64,000 nucleotides of DNA from Clostridia bacterium (GTDB lineage: Bacteria > Bacillota > Clostridia > Christensenellales > DTU072): contig JAEDHK010000002.1 of assembly GCA_016297005.1 (NCBI GenBank), positions 62,001 to 126,000 on the forward strand. Direction: 5' to 3'. Numbering within the stretch: the stretch's first letter is position 1; each line of letters begins with the position of its first letter. The notes below the pieces were generated by a model. It had not been told where the DNA came from and ran no database searches. It saw only the letters and a program-made list of their open reading frames with translations. The position numbers and the translations under genes are program-made. Below, one piece after another: positions 42,790 through 53,100 of this stretch.

Positions 42790-43989
42790 CTATCTCCTCC
42801 GGGAAAAAGCGTTGATCAGACAGAGTACGGTTCCGGCAAAAGCAATAAAAAACCACACCAGAAGCGTCGTCTTCCAACCGGCGTTTTCCGATAAAACCGC
42901 AATGCCGTACGTAGAAACGGCGCTGCCTACATAGGTGCAAGAATTGAGAATACCCGAAACGGTAGACACTTTTCTGCCTTTATAAAATCCGGGAAGCAAA
43001 CAGATAAGAAGAAAGTTGACGCCGTGCATGCATCCGGTCAGAACAGCCGAAAGCGCGACGGAGGCGACCACGCTCGCTTCGGCAAAAAAGCACAGAAAAA
43101 GCGCGGCGACGGCACCCACGCCGAAAAACAGACATGCGCAGGCCATCAGGTTCTTGACCAGTTTTCTGTATAATAAAGACGCCGCTTGAAAAGTCGCGAT
43201 ACTGAATACGGGAAGAATAACGCCGGTCAGAATCGAAACGTTACTTCCGAGGTCGTACGTTTCGGAAATATACGTCGGCATCCAGGTCGTTACGCCGTCA
43301 CGGAGTGCCCCCTGCAAGACGATGGCTGCCATACTGATAATAAAGACGGGCGTAAAGAGCCTGACTTCAGACGCAGACTCCGTATTTTCTTCTTTTTTTC
43401 CCTGTTTCGGTTCGGGTAAGACGTCCTTGCAGAAAATTATCCACAGCGTTGCCATAAGCGCGCCGCAAGCGGCCGAAAACCAAAAAACGGCTTTCCATGA
43501 AAGAAAAGTAATGACGAGCGGTGCGACGAGATAGACGATAATGGTACCGAAGCTGCTGCCCCACGAAACGAACACGGAGGCCTTTTTAAAGTCGTCTTCG
43601 TTAAAAAGCACCGTCATCAGGCGCACGATGGGCGGCCACATAAAAGCCTGCGCAAAGCCGTTGATGCACCACACGACGAGCATATAGATCGGCGAAGGGC
43701 AAAAAGGTATGATTACGTTCATACATACGGACAGAATAAGCCCGCAAAAAACAAGTAGTTTCGGCCGGAATCTGTCCCCGAGCACGCCACTGACGATCTG
43801 CCCGGCACCGTAGGTAATAAAGCTCCCCGTAAGAGCCATGGAAAGAGCGGCTTTTCCGTATCCGGTCGCATAAACCATCTCCAAAATTACCGCGCCGTAA
43901 TTGATACGAGTGATATAGCTCGCCATATAGGTGAACGTAAAAAGGCAAATAAAAGCGTAAACTCTTTTTCTTTCTGTCAGCCCTTCCAT
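42790..43989 (-). CDS. Major facilitator superfamily transporter (OPA-like)
   Basis: A 399-residue permease with twelve predicted helices. The N-terminal YITRINYGAVI, the GDRFRPKLL loop after helix 2 and the NGFAQAFMWPPIVRL element match the organophosphate:phosphate antiporter branch (GlpT/UhpT-like) of the MFS. Its ATG lies one base after the stop of the acyl-CoA ligase gene, so translation is coupled. The operon context suggests transport of an organic acid or phosphorylated compound related to the ligase; this is inference. Confidence 0.9.
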   Translation of the reverse strand: MEGLTERKRVYAFICLFTFTYMASYITRINYGAVILEMVYATGYGKAALSMALTGSFITYGAGQIVSGVLGDRFRPKLLVFCGLILSVCMNVIIPFCPSPIYMLVVWCINGFAQAFMWPPIVRLMTVLFNEDDFKKASVFVSWGSSFGTIIVYLVAPLVITFLSWKAVFWFSAACGALMATLWIIFCKDVLPEPKQGKKEENTESASEVRLFTPVFIISMAAIVLQGALRDGVTTWMPTYISETYDLGSNVSILTGVILPVFSIATFQAASLLYRKLVKNLMACACLFFGVGAVAALFLCFFAEASVVASVALSAVLTGCMHGVNFLLICLLPGFYKGRKVSTVSGILNSCTYVGSAVSTYGIAVLSENAGWKTTLLVWFFIAFAGTVLCLINAFSRRR

Positions 43990-43990
43990 A

Positions 43991-45628
43991 TTATAGCTCG
44001 TTCTGCATTTTTACGAGACTTTCTCCGCAATACGTCTTGCGCAAAAGCGGTTTTTCGATCTTCCCGGTGGGATTCCTGGGGACTTTGGCGAAAATGATCC
44101 TGGCCGGACGCTTATATCGCGGCAAGGCTTTGCAGAACTGATTAATGTCCTCTTCCGTGCAGTTTTCGCCCTCTTTCAATTCGATGATTGCCGCAACGAT
44201 CTCGCCCAGACGCTTATCGGGTAAACCGATGACGGCGACGTCCTTGATCTGCGGATGCGAACGTAAAAAGTCTTCTATCTGCACCGGATAAAGATTCTCT
44301 CCCCCGGTAATAATAACGTCTTTCTTTCTGTCGACGAGATAAATGAACCCGTCTTCGTCCTCCTGCGCCATGTCGCCGGTATAGAGCCAACCCTCGGCGT
44401 CCAACACCTCGGCGGTCGCCTTTTCATCCTTATAGTAACAAGTCATGACGCCGGGACCCTTGACGGCCAGTTCGCCTACTTCTCCCTGCTTGACGATATT
44501 GCGCTTTTCGTCGACAATCTTGACTTCCCATCCGTATCCGGCTTTGCCGATGGCTCCTACCTTATGCGTATTGCCGACGCCCAGGTGAACGCAACCGGGT
44601 CCTATCGACTCGCTCAGCCCATAGTTGGTATCGTACTCGTGATTGGGAAAGACTTCTTTCCAACGACGGATCAGGCTGGGCGGTACCGGTTGCGCACCAA
44701 TATGCATCAATCTCCATTGATCCAACTTATAGTCGGAAAGTTTTACGTCGCCTCTGTCGATGGCGTCGAGGATATCTTGCGCCCACGGTACCAGAAGCCA
44801 CACGATGGTGCACCCTTCGCGAGATACCGCTTCCAGAATAATTTCCGGTTTCGTTCCTTTTAACAAAACGGCCTTACTTCCGGATATCAGGCTCCCAAAC
44901 CAGTGCATTTTGGCCCCTGTATGATAGAGAGGCGGAATGCAAAGGAATACGTCGTCTTTCTGCTGACCGTGATGGTTTTGTTCTACTCTCGCGCTATGGA
45001 GCAGACTGCGATGTTTATGAAGTATAGCCTTAGGAAAACCGGTGGTCCCGGACGAAAAATAGATGGCGGCATAGTCGTCTTCGGTAAGTTCGATACCCTC
45101 CGGCTTTTTGGAAGTGCTGTCGTTGACGAGATGAATGTAGTTTTCGGCGAATTCCGGACAATTATCTCCGACGTAAAAAAGTTCTCGAACGCGTTTGAGA
45201 TCGTCCACAATCTCTTCCACCCGGCTGACGAATTCCGGCCCGAAAAAAAGCATATCGACGTCGGCAAGCCCCACGCAATATCGGATTTCGTTCGAGGTGT
45301 AACGATAGTTGAGCGGAACGGCAAGCGCGCCTGTTTTCAGAATTCCGAAATAGATAGGCAGCCATTCGAGGCAGTTCATCAGAAGAACGCCCACCTTCTC
45401 GCCCTTTCTGATACCGCGTTCCAACAGAAGATTGGCGCAACGGTTTGCTTTTTCATCAAAAACCGACCACGTAATCTGCTTGCGCACGCAATCGGAACCG
45501 GTCTCTTCCACCAGATTATATTCTCTCCAGTTGCGGCGTTTTTCCTGCAAGAAAGGATTGACTTCCACCAGCGCGACGTCGTTCGGGTATTCTTTGGCGT
45601 TTCTTTCCAACAAATCGTTCAATATCAT
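43991..45628 (-). CDS. Long/medium-chain acyl-CoA ligase
   Basis: A 545-residue AMP-forming ligase with FSSGTTGFPKAI (AMP binding, about 190-202), YGLSESIGPG, YTGDMAQEDEDGFIYLVDRKKD and NPTGKIEKPLLRK with the catalytic lysine. The sequence resembles FadD/caiC-type ligases that activate fatty or aromatic acids. It is distinct from the synthetase at 18263-19906. It is first in an operon with the MFS permease and FliB-like genes; the ATG follows AAGGAA. A promoter TTGCAA-N16-TATTAT lies upstream on the minus strand, near 45680-45707. Confidence 0.93.
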   Translation of the reverse strand: MILNDLLERNAKEYPNDVALVEVNPFLQEKRRNWREYNLVEETGSDCVRKQITWSVFDEKANRCANLLLERGIRKGEKVGVLLMNCLEWLPIYFGILKTGALAVPLNYRYTSNEIRYCVGLADVDMLFFGPEFVSRVEEIVDDLKRVRELFYVGDNCPEFAENYIHLVNDSTSKKPEGIELTEDDYAAIYFSSGTTGFPKAILHKHRSLLHSARVEQNHHGQQKDDVFLCIPPLYHTGAKMHWFGSLISGSKAVLLKGTKPEIILEAVSREGCTIVWLLVPWAQDILDAIDRGDVKLSDYKLDQWRLMHIGAQPVPPSLIRRWKEVFPNHEYDTNYGLSESIGPGCVHLGVGNTHKVGAIGKAGYGWEVKIVDEKRNIVKQGEVGELAVKGPGVMTCYYKDEKATAEVLDAEGWLYTGDMAQEDEDGFIYLVDRKKDVIITGGENLYPVQIEDFLRSHPQIKDVAVIGLPDKRLGEIVAAIIELKEGENCTEEDINQFCKALPRYKRPARIIFAKVPRNPTGKIEKPLLRKTYCGESLVKMQNEL

Positions 45629-45754
45629 TGTTTCTTTTTCCTTATGTTTTTAGTAAACAAGTTTTGTTCTTACCTATAATAGCACAAATTCCGAAAATTG
45701 CAACCCTCCGCGCAGGCTAAATGGTTATTTTATCCGGGGAGCGCCGTTTGCCTA

Positions 45755-45783
45755 TTGCCAAAACAGAATTTTTGTGCTATTTT
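45755..45783 (+). promoter_or_regulatory. Possible promoter of the large ComEC-like gene
   Basis: TTGCCA (45755-45760), 17-base spacer, TATTTT (45778-45783); moderate match, followed by AAGGAGAA before the ATG at 45831. Confidence 0.5.
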
Positions 45784-45830
45784 TATGAAGCATTGTCAGA
45801 AAAAGCATTGTCTTTTCAAGGAGAAAAAAT

Positions 45831-47690
45831 ATGTCGGAGAAATTAAGAAAACCATACGTGATACTGCCCGTCGTCGCTTGTTTAACGCTGCTGATCTTCG
45901 TTTGCACCGATCTGTACCGGCACTTTTTCGCACTCAGCGAGTACGCCAACGCCGGCAGTCATCTCGTTCATACCGTTATGGTCGTTTGTATCGCAACGTT
46001 TTTTGACGTTCTGTTCGTTATCGCCGGACATGCGCGAAAAAAATATCCTAAACTCGCAGTCCGTTTGTCGACCATAATCTTCCCTATCGTTCTTATCGTC
46101 GTATTGGTCGTATTACCCCTTATAAGAAAAGATATCGGCCGCTCTTCCGCCATATGGGCGGGTACGATGACCTATATCGCATTCGGGTTGGAGACGGTCG
46201 GGTTCGTCGTCTTTCTCTTACTTGCCGCCCCCGCCGTCCGCTGGAAAACGACCGTTATCGCTTGCTCTGTTATATTAGCTGTTTCGGTAACCGCAATTTC
46301 TTGTTGGGGAACCCTTGAGAGCAGTATTGTTGACGCTGCCACAACCCATGAATGGGACCTCGACGCGCCGGAGTACACATCCGGTCGTCTGTCCCGGAAG
46401 TACAATTGCGGCGTCATGAAAGCCGACGAATACCACGACGGTAAAAACGGCGGTCCCTCAAAAGAGAGCTCTTTCATGCAGGTTGCTTCCCGCACGAATG
46501 AGAAAGAGTTCGACGCATATTGCGAAAAAGTCGTTGCTTCGGGCTACGTCCCGGCCGGTTCTTCCGATATAGAAGCCGTTTCTTCCCGCACCTATGTTAA
46601 GGAAGGAAAACTGCTCCACGTTTATTATAATTCCAAACAAAAAGTAACGCGCGTCGTTACCGATCCCGTCAGTGCTTCTCCGACAGCGGCGTCCTACTCT
46701 TACGACGCACAACCGGGAGACGAGACGGCAATCTATCAATACGCTCTGATGTACGACGACGATTGCGACGACAATTACGAATACGGCGGCGGTATCGAGC
46801 GCTGCGGCATGAACTATATCATTAAACTTGCCGACAATAAATTGATCATTATCGACGGAGGAGCCGTCTTCCAGTCGTCCGACAGCGCGATAGATGGATT
46901 TTACGATCTCTGCAAAGAGATCGCCGGAAGCGAAGATCTGACCATCGCCTGCTGGATCGGAACGCACGCTCACGACGATCACATCAGCTTTTTCAGCAAG
47001 TTTCTCTATCGATACAACGAGCATATCACCTTGGAACGCTTTATGTATAACTATCCCAACTGGAAAGAAGTAGACAACGGCAGCAGTGACGCATCCTATC
47101 TCCTCTTCCGTCGTTTTGAAAAGTACGCGCCCGACGCTTTGCAAATCAAACCCCACACCGGCGAGACTTTCACTTTCGGCAACGCCAGGTTGGAGATTTT
47201 ATACACGCACGAGGACGCTTTCGATTATAAAATCAACAAAACGTCAATCTACAACTTCAACGACACCTGTACGACCTACCGCTTTACTTTTAACGACAAC
47301 ACCACCTTTATGGTCCTCGGCGATATGAGCGACGTCTCGCAACAGACGGTCGCGAAAAATTATACCGCAAAAACGTTAAAATCGGATATCATTCAGGCCG
47401 CGCACCACGGTTATAACGAACTGGACGCTCTCTATCCGGTTTTGGACGCAGAATACGTCTTCCTCCCGCAAGGATACGATAACGCCGTCCTGGGAGAAAA
47501 CAAAGCCGTCGACCGCAACTATAAAATCCTCAAAAAGTATACCGCCGAAGAAAACATCTTCCTGATCAACCGCCAGACGTACGGTCTTATTATCTCCGCG
47601 GACGGAACGATAACGAAAGATCCGACGGTACGCCCGTATATCGGACCTGACTTCACGAATGGAGAGTATTTCGACGGTTCCGGTTATTGA
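45831..47690 (+). CDS. Multi-helix membrane protein with ComEC-like MBL-fold domain
   Basis: A 619-residue protein: four to five membrane helices in the first 165 residues, an extracellular linker, then a metallo-beta-lactamase fold (about 300-600). Metal motifs: GTHAHDDH (about 380-387), LGDMSD and QAAHHGYNEL (about 525). The hydrolase resembles that at 7697-8776, but the helices do not look like the ComEC competence channel. A role as an external nuclease or phosphodiesterase is likely by family. Alone in its transcription unit, next to an IS relic. Confidence 0.88.
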   Translation: MSEKLRKPYVILPVVACLTLLIFVCTDLYRHFFALSEYANAGSHLVHTVMVVCIATFFDVLFVIAGHARKKYPKLAVRLSTIIFPIVLIVVLVVLPLIRKDIGRSSAIWAGTMTYIAFGLETVGFVVFLLLAAPAVRWKTTVIACSVILAVSVTAISCWGTLESSIVDAATTHEWDLDAPEYTSGRLSRKYNCGVMKADEYHDGKNGGPSKESSFMQVASRTNEKEFDAYCEKVVASGYVPAGSSDIEAVSSRTYVKEGKLLHVYYNSKQKVTRVVTDPVSASPTAASYSYDAQPGDETAIYQYALMYDDDCDDNYEYGGGIERCGMNYIIKLADNKLIIIDGGAVFQSSDSAIDGFYDLCKEIAGSEDLTIACWIGTHAHDDHISFFSKFLYRYNEHITLERFMYNYPNWKEVDNGSSDASYLLFRRFEKYAPDALQIKPHTGETFTFGNARLEILYTHEDAFDYKINKTSIYNFNDTCTTYRFTFNDNTTFMVLGDMSDVSQQTVAKNYTAKTLKSDIIQAAHHGYNELDALYPVLDAEYVFLPQGYDNAVLGENKAVDRNYKILKKYTAEENIFLINRQTYGLIISADGTITKDPTVRPYIGPDFTNGEYFDGSGY

Positions 47691-47756
47691 TCTTATCGGA
47701 AAAACTCTTCGCCCGCCCGGACGCCGGCGTATCCATGGCCCCGAGCACAATCAAAA

Positions 47757-48135
47757 GGGGCTGTTAAGAAACGCAAGTTTTTTGACAGCCCTTTCAATAA
47801 CTATGTTGTTAAGAAGCTCCTTTTTCTTTTTACTCTGTTTTGCAATCTCATTTGTGGATTTAGTATTCTTTTTGTGTTTGAGTATTTTTTCTAAAATTAC
47901 TGTGGCTATTTTTCCGGTCTTAACGTCACGGGGCTATCCGGTATTGCTGTTCCGTCGAATAGTCTAAACAGTTTTCGTAACACATAGCCGGGACAACCGG
48001 CGTTATTTCTGCCGAAACTTTTTCTAATCTTCTCCGCCGCATGCGATCGTACTCCATATCTTGTTTTATCACGCCGAATGCGCCTTCTGCTTTTGTCCAA
48101 TTACGCCGACGGCAAGGAGTGGGCCTCTTATCCAC
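47757..48135 (-). pseudogene. Decayed IS1182-like transposase (C-terminal part)
   Basis: On the minus strand the frame from 48135 encodes KAEGAFGVIKQDMEYDRMRR, typical of the C-terminal part of IS1182-like DDE transposases. After a frameshift the adjacent frame gives YVLRKLFRLFDG, and a third frame gives the Lys-rich tail ending at about 47750. GGGGCTGTTAAG at 47757 is probably the terminal inverted repeat; GACAGCCC at 47784-47791 pairs with it and forms a hairpin. The N-terminal part and the other end are missing. Hence a non-functional remnant. Confidence 0.8.
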
Positions 48136-48146
48136 AAAAGAATTAT

Positions 48147-48213
48147 AATAAAGTTATATTTTGCCTTAGCTTCTCTCAAAGAGAGAAATAACGCTTTGAT
48201 TCAAGCAAAATAT
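48147..48213. other. Nested inverted repeats downstream of the XRE gene
   Basis: Outer arms ATATTTTGC (48156-48164) and GCAAAATAT (48205-48213) enclose a perfect hairpin TTCTCTC-AAA-GAGAGAA (48171-48187). It could end the XRE transcript or be part of the IS relic. The rest of 48136-48281 shows nothing. Confidence 0.5.
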
Positions 48214-48281
48214 CACGCAATAAGGCATATCGCTTGCCGTAAAGAAAATATAGCTAACGGCGTCCTTCTTTTCTTATCCCT

Positions 48282-48524
48282 TTACTTTATTTCTTGTTCT
48301 AAGTTTCTAAACTCTTCGGTATCAAAAAATTCAGTCAGCGAGATTCCGAAACCGTCGCAAAGCATTTTTATTGTAACGATTCCCGGATTGGTGCTTTTAC
48401 CATATAAAATATTTTTTATACTGGATGGCGGTACTGCCGATTCCATCGCAAGTCTGTAAATCGTAAATTTTTTTGCTTCACATAGCTGTAAAATTCTATT
48501 TTTGGTAAGTTCATATGCGCCCAT
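48282..48524 (-). CDS. XRE-family transcriptional regulator
   Basis: An 80-residue single-domain HTH_3 protein: KNRILQLCEAKKFTIYRLAMESAVPPSSIKNILYG gives the helix-turn-helix, followed by TIKMLCDGFGISLTEFF. No second domain. It is divergent from the small lipoprotein gene; the 20-base-spaced repeats at the shared promoter are its likely operator. Its AT-rich composition matches the island rather than the flanks. Confidence 0.93.
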   Translation of the reverse strand: MGAYELTKNRILQLCEAKKFTIYRLAMESAVPPSSIKNILYGKSTNPGIVTIKMLCDGFGISLTEFFDTEEFRNLEQEIK

Positions 48525-48602
48525 TTTTTCCTCCGAAAACTCTATATATGGTATAAATTTTAACCAAATCTATATTTCAATAAAAAGTTTACAAAAAAAT
48601 AG

Positions 48603-48649
48603 TTGACGAGTAGGGCTATATATGCTACAATAGGGCTATAAAAAGCCCT
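48603..48649 (+). promoter_or_regulatory. Promoter and operator of the island lipoprotein gene
   Basis: TTGACG (48603-48608), 17-base spacer, TACAAT (48626-48631). TAGGGCTATA occurs twice exactly 20 bases apart (48611-48620 and 48631-48640), flanking the -10 box, and AGCCCT at 48644-48649 makes an inverted third copy. Probable XRE binding sites. Confidence 0.75.
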
Positions 48650-48669
48650 AATAGGAGTGAGCAGTAAAA

Positions 48670-49182
48670 ATGATGAGTAAATTTTTAAAAAGAAGTATGT
48701 TTATGGCTATTGTACTCGTTTTGAGTGGCTGTATGTTAATCATGACGGGATGCGGTTCCGATACTACCACAACTATCGAGAAGAATGAATGGGGTGAACT
48801 CAATGATTATGCAATACGTATAGTCAGCGTAGAGGATACAACGTTTATTAAAGCAATTTCGTCATCGCCTATAACGACGCAAAATAATTTTATGTGCATA
48901 CTAGTTGAGATTAAGAACAAAGCGAACTATTCGCGCTCGATTAGTGATTATGAATTTGAAGTCAGTAACGGAAATAATACATTTGATTCCAAGGGAACAG
49001 AAGCATATTGGTATGCAAAAGAAAAAGATACGTTATATCCTGCATTATATTTAAACGGCTCAATAGACGGAAACTTGTCCGGGAAATACTATCTTGTATT
49101 TGAAACGCCGAGTTCAAGTCAAAGCGATTCTTATACGTTGGTATATGAATATGGATTTGATAAATTAGTATTTAAAATATAA
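48670..49182 (+). CDS. Small lipoprotein of unknown function (DUF4352-like)
   Basis: A 170-residue protein with a signal and two possible lipoboxes (LSGC, MTGC; Cys near 28). The mature part is a probable Ig-like beta-sandwich with alternating strands (NNFMCILVEIKNKANYSR, KYYLVFETPSS), resembling DUF4352/telomeric-repeat-like lipoproteins of Bacillota. The codons are much more AT-rich than in the flanking genes, a sign of transfer. Followed after 13 bases by the zinc-ribbon membrane gene. Confidence 0.8.
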   Translation: MMSKFLKRSMFMAIVLVLSGCMLIMTGCGSDTTTTIEKNEWGELNDYAIRIVSVEDTTFIKAISSSPITTQNNFMCILVEIKNKANYSRSISDYEFEVSNGNNTFDSKGTEAYWYAKEKDTLYPALYLNGSIDGNLSGKYYLVFETPSSSQSDSYTLVYEYGFDKLVFKI

Positions 49183-49195
49183 GGAGGTGACAACA

Positions 49196-49480
49196 ATGGG
49201 TAAATACGTTAAATGTCCTAAATGCGGAAGCCAAAAGTGTCAATTAACCGACAAAGCGAAACATCGTGGATTTTTATATTTCTTGATTTTCGGTGTTTTC
49301 TGGCTTATCTATGCAATGATTAAATGGACGATAGGTATTATGGTATTCTTATGTTTTGATTGGTGGTATGCCATTATTATGAAAGCAAGGAAGAAGGCCT
49401 ATCATTGGCATTGCAAGAAATGGTTTACAAAAAGGAATTCTTACTATTGTCAAGATTGCGGATTTAATTTTAAGGCATAA
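49196..49480 (+). CDS. Zinc-ribbon membrane protein
   Basis: The start at 49196 lies behind a full AAGGAGGTGA site. The 94-residue protein has CPKCGS at the N-terminus, a central hydrophobic stretch with one or two helices (about 25-57), and a C-terminal YYCQDCGF; the four cysteines could form one split zinc ribbon. Co-transcribed with the lipoprotein gene. Function unknown. AT-rich codon use. Confidence 0.82.
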   Translation: MGKYVKCPKCGSQKCQLTDKAKHRGFLYFLIFGVFWLIYAMIKWTIGIMVFLCFDWWYAIIMKARKKAYHWHCKKWFTKRNSYYCQDCGFNFKA

Positions 49481-49509
49481 TTGTCGATTAATAATAGCAA
49501 CAATCCAAA

Positions 49510-49556
49510 GATGTAATAGCGGTATCTCTTCAATGTTACCGCTATTATTATTTAAG
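49510..49556 (+). terminator. Terminator of the island operon
   Basis: A 10-base-pair stem AATAGCGGTA/TACCGCTATT with a 12-base loop, followed by ATTATTTAAG. Confidence 0.8.
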
Positions 49557-49583
49557 TATGGTTAAAACACACTCTATCGAAGA

Positions 49584-50030
49584 TTAATATTTGATGGTAA
49601 AAACTGACTTTAAAAAACAGTCAAATACAATGCGGTTGTACATTTGTAACTGATGTGAGACCAGATATTTTTCAAAGTTAGAACCATTGTCCGAATAAAG
49701 TTTCCTGTGTGAACGAAGCGAACGTAGGAAACGCGCGTTTGACGCGGGCTGTATTTCCTGCCGTTTTTGTAACGGTGTTCGCCAATTGAGCACGCTCATG
49801 AGGATTCGGTTTTTAGGAAGTGAGTAAACTCAGTTCCATTATCTGTTTGGAGAATTTGAATACTTTATCGCACGTTTTACAAAGTCTATCGTAGAATAGC
49901 TGCTTTGTTCTGAATAGGCATATATGAAGCGTTCCCCGGTTGCTTCATCTATCATTCTACATTGATATATGTGGGTATTTAGCAAACTTTATTCTAACAT
50001 AGGTCAATCACCTTTTTTATTTTTCTTTCA
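49584..50030 (-). pseudogene. Decayed IS481/IS3-like integrase-type transposase
   Basis: On the minus strand the frame near 49990-49850 encodes RMIDEATGERFIYAYSEQSS and DFVKRAIKY. After a one-base frameshift, QTDNGTEFTHF carries the second catalytic Asp of the DDE core. The sequence then jumps by deletion to the C-terminal MSVLNWRTPLQKRQEIQ. The third catalytic residue region is missing. This is an inactive remnant; it bounds the AT-rich island on the right. Confidence 0.8.
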
Positions 50031-50085
50031 GTCTCACATCAATTGTAACTCTGCAAAACCGAGAATGATTTTACAAAAATTCATA

Positions 50086-50114
50086 TTGATTTTCGTGCGC
50101 GCGTATGATATACT
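50086..50114 (+). promoter_or_regulatory. Promoter of the giant surface protein
   Basis: TTGATT (50086-50091), 17-base spacer, TATACT (50109-50114), followed by GAGAGG before the GTG start. Confidence 0.8.
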
Positions 50115-50141
50115 TAAAAAAAGGTATTTTGAGAGGTACAA

Positions 50142-53100
50142 GTGAAAAACAATACGAACGCGAAAAAAGCTCTTATCTGTTTCGTCATTTTCGTCGTTCT
50201 GTTGGGATTGACGGCCTGGTTCGGAACGTTCGCTCTTCGCGGCGCCGAAAAAACGCTTTTCTCTTCGGCAGAGGAAGAAGTCGAATACGACTCCTATGCT
50301 CTCGATCTGTCCTCCTGGACGGCCGAAACGTACCGGAACGCGCCCGATTTTTCCAGAGAAGCGACACTTTCTCTTGCCGGACGTCCGTATACTGCCATCG
50401 GATACACTCTTACCACCACTTCGGAACAACAATATTCCATAGAAGCCGCATTATATTCGCCGGGACTCGACGTTCTTCGTAACGCATACCTGTTCCGGTT
50501 TTCTTATTTTACGCGCATGCGCGAGAGCACTCCTCACGAAGTCACTTTATACGCAAGCGAGGACGGCCGGCATTACGACGAGGTCGGCTCCGTCGTTTGT
50601 CGAGCGACCGGCGATGAATTCAGGACGGCTGATATTGCGTTGGACGTACCTTTTGCCTATCTGAAAATCGGCGTTCGCACCTTTTATTCTTACGATAACG
50701 AAACGGACCCGACCGATCGCGGTCTGTACTTTTTATCGTCCGGTTTTGCGCTTGTTGCCGAAAAAGACGCCGTTTTTGAACGTTCCTACTTCGACATCTC
50801 GTACGACTCGTTGACTTTCGTCTATAACGGCGTGGAGCAAGCCCCCGCGGCAAGCGTTTCTTCTACCGTCTACGACGAAAACGATTTTATATGCTCGGTA
50901 AAGTACTTCGACGGCTCGGATCCCACCCGCGAAGTCGAACCGATCCATGCCGGTTCTTACGTCATGGTCCTCTCCGTCCGTAACCGCTCCAACTTCGTCT
51001 GCTTTACGGAAGAAAAGCCGTTCGTCATAACCAAATCGCCTTTGACCGTCAACAAGATCGATTACGTCTGCAACGACTCTTACGTCGTCGTCCTGCATGC
51101 CGACGTCGTTGATCGGAGCGGCCGCAAGATCGGAAAAGAAGAGCTCTCCTTAAAGTATTTTACCTCCACCGTAAACGGTCACCGCGCCGAAAGCGCTTCT
51201 CCCGTTATGGAGAAGCCGACGGAAGCCTTTTCGGTCGGCATTATCGTCACGTCGGAAGACTTTGTCGCTCCGACCGAAAACACTTTTGTCGCCGCCGAAA
51301 ATACGATCGGCTCCGACCCGATCTACTCTTTAAATAAATACTACGTCGAAACCTATTGCGGACGAGCGTTCGACTTCACGCAAAACGCATTCTTCTCCGT
51401 CTATGGTACTCCCGTCGCGCCCACGACGCCCTGCGTCGTAACTTGTTATAAAATCGAAGAGGGTTCCGAAACGGAAGTCCCCGCGGTAAAAGACGTCGGC
51501 GACTATCGCTGCGTCATGACTTATAAGGGTACGTCGCAAGAGTTCTTCGTTACCGTTAAACCCCGTCCGGTCGTTGCCTTTTTGTACACGGGAAAGGACA
51601 TCGTGAAGTATTACGACGGTACGACCGACCTGTTCGATCGTGAGACCGATACCGTTGTTACCACGCTCGGTCCGGCCGACCTCGTATCCTACGACGATCC
51701 CGATTTTGCCGGGGAAGACGGCTTGATCCGCACGGCGGAAATCAGCGACGTCGTCGCCCTTTCTTACTCCAAAGCGACCTTTGCACGCGCCGTTGGTAAC
51801 ACTTATCTGTCTTTATCCGATCCCGTACTGATCGGTACGGGCGCGTCCAACTACTATATTCATCCTTCTTTCCACGTACTTTCGGCCATTCTTCTTGACA
51901 AGGACACGTTTGAGAAATCTCCCGGCTCCTATACCAAAACGGCCGATACTTATTATCATGAAGGAAAAAATTACGTAAAAGCTTCTTTCGCTCGCGTCGA
52001 CGTCTCCGTCGGCGGTACAATTGACGGCGAATATTATGAAAAATCGGACGACACCTACCTCCTTACCGAGGACGCCGTTTTCGCAAGCGGAAAAGAATAT
52101 TTTTCCCTCGAGTCGGAAACCGTCGTTAAGAACAACGTCGTTTCTATCCGCGCGACCAACGCCGTACTGCGCTCCGACAAGGACGAAAACGGAAACGCGA
52201 TTACCTGTCCGGATAAAGAGTATACGCCGAACGACCACACGGCGCCGAGCGTCGATTCCGACGTCGTCCTGCCTTGCTACGGCAACGGAGATCCGTTCTC
52301 TTATTCCGACGTGGAATTCCGCTTCGACGAATGCACGGTCGGAAAACACGCTTTGTCCGTATGGTTATCCAACCCTGCTTTGTACGACCGTTACTTGCCC
52401 GAAGTTCTGACCCCGACCACTCTTTACGGCATTATCGTTCCGCGTACCCTCTCTATCGACTTAGCGTCGGCGCACCTCTTTTTGGAAAACACTGATAAAG
52501 AATACGACGGTACGGCCGTTGCCGCGCCGCGTTTTACCGATCTTGTTCTGTTCGATCCGCCGGTTGGATTTCCTGCGTTTACCGATTACGTTATTTCTTA
52601 TCGTTCGGCCTATTATTCTCAGATCGACGTCGGGACCGGTCTTTCGCTGACCATTAAGGACCTGACGTTGACCGGTCTTACCGACAGCGCCGCAAAATTC
52701 TTATCCAATTATACCCTCGCCCAGGTTGTCGTATCCGGCGACATTACGCCGAAATCGCTGACCGTGTATTCTCAGACCTTGCGCGTATTCGAAGGCGAAA
52801 ACCCCCGCGTTTCTACCAACGCCGAATCGGACGCCGATCTGCAAAAGAGGATTTATACCGACGCGGCAGACGCCGCTTTGGGCGGAACGTCCATTCCCGC
52901 TACCAGAACGACGAGCGGAGAATACGTGCTCCGCATAGACAGCCTGACCGGAAACTTTATCATACCCGATCCCGGCTACGTTCTGATACCGATGACCGTT
53001 ATCACGCGGGAAAAGGCAAGACAGACGATTCTCACGCCCGGTATCGGATTGCCGGAAAATTCAAATTATACCCTCCTGGTAGGTTCCGTCTTCTCTCTCA

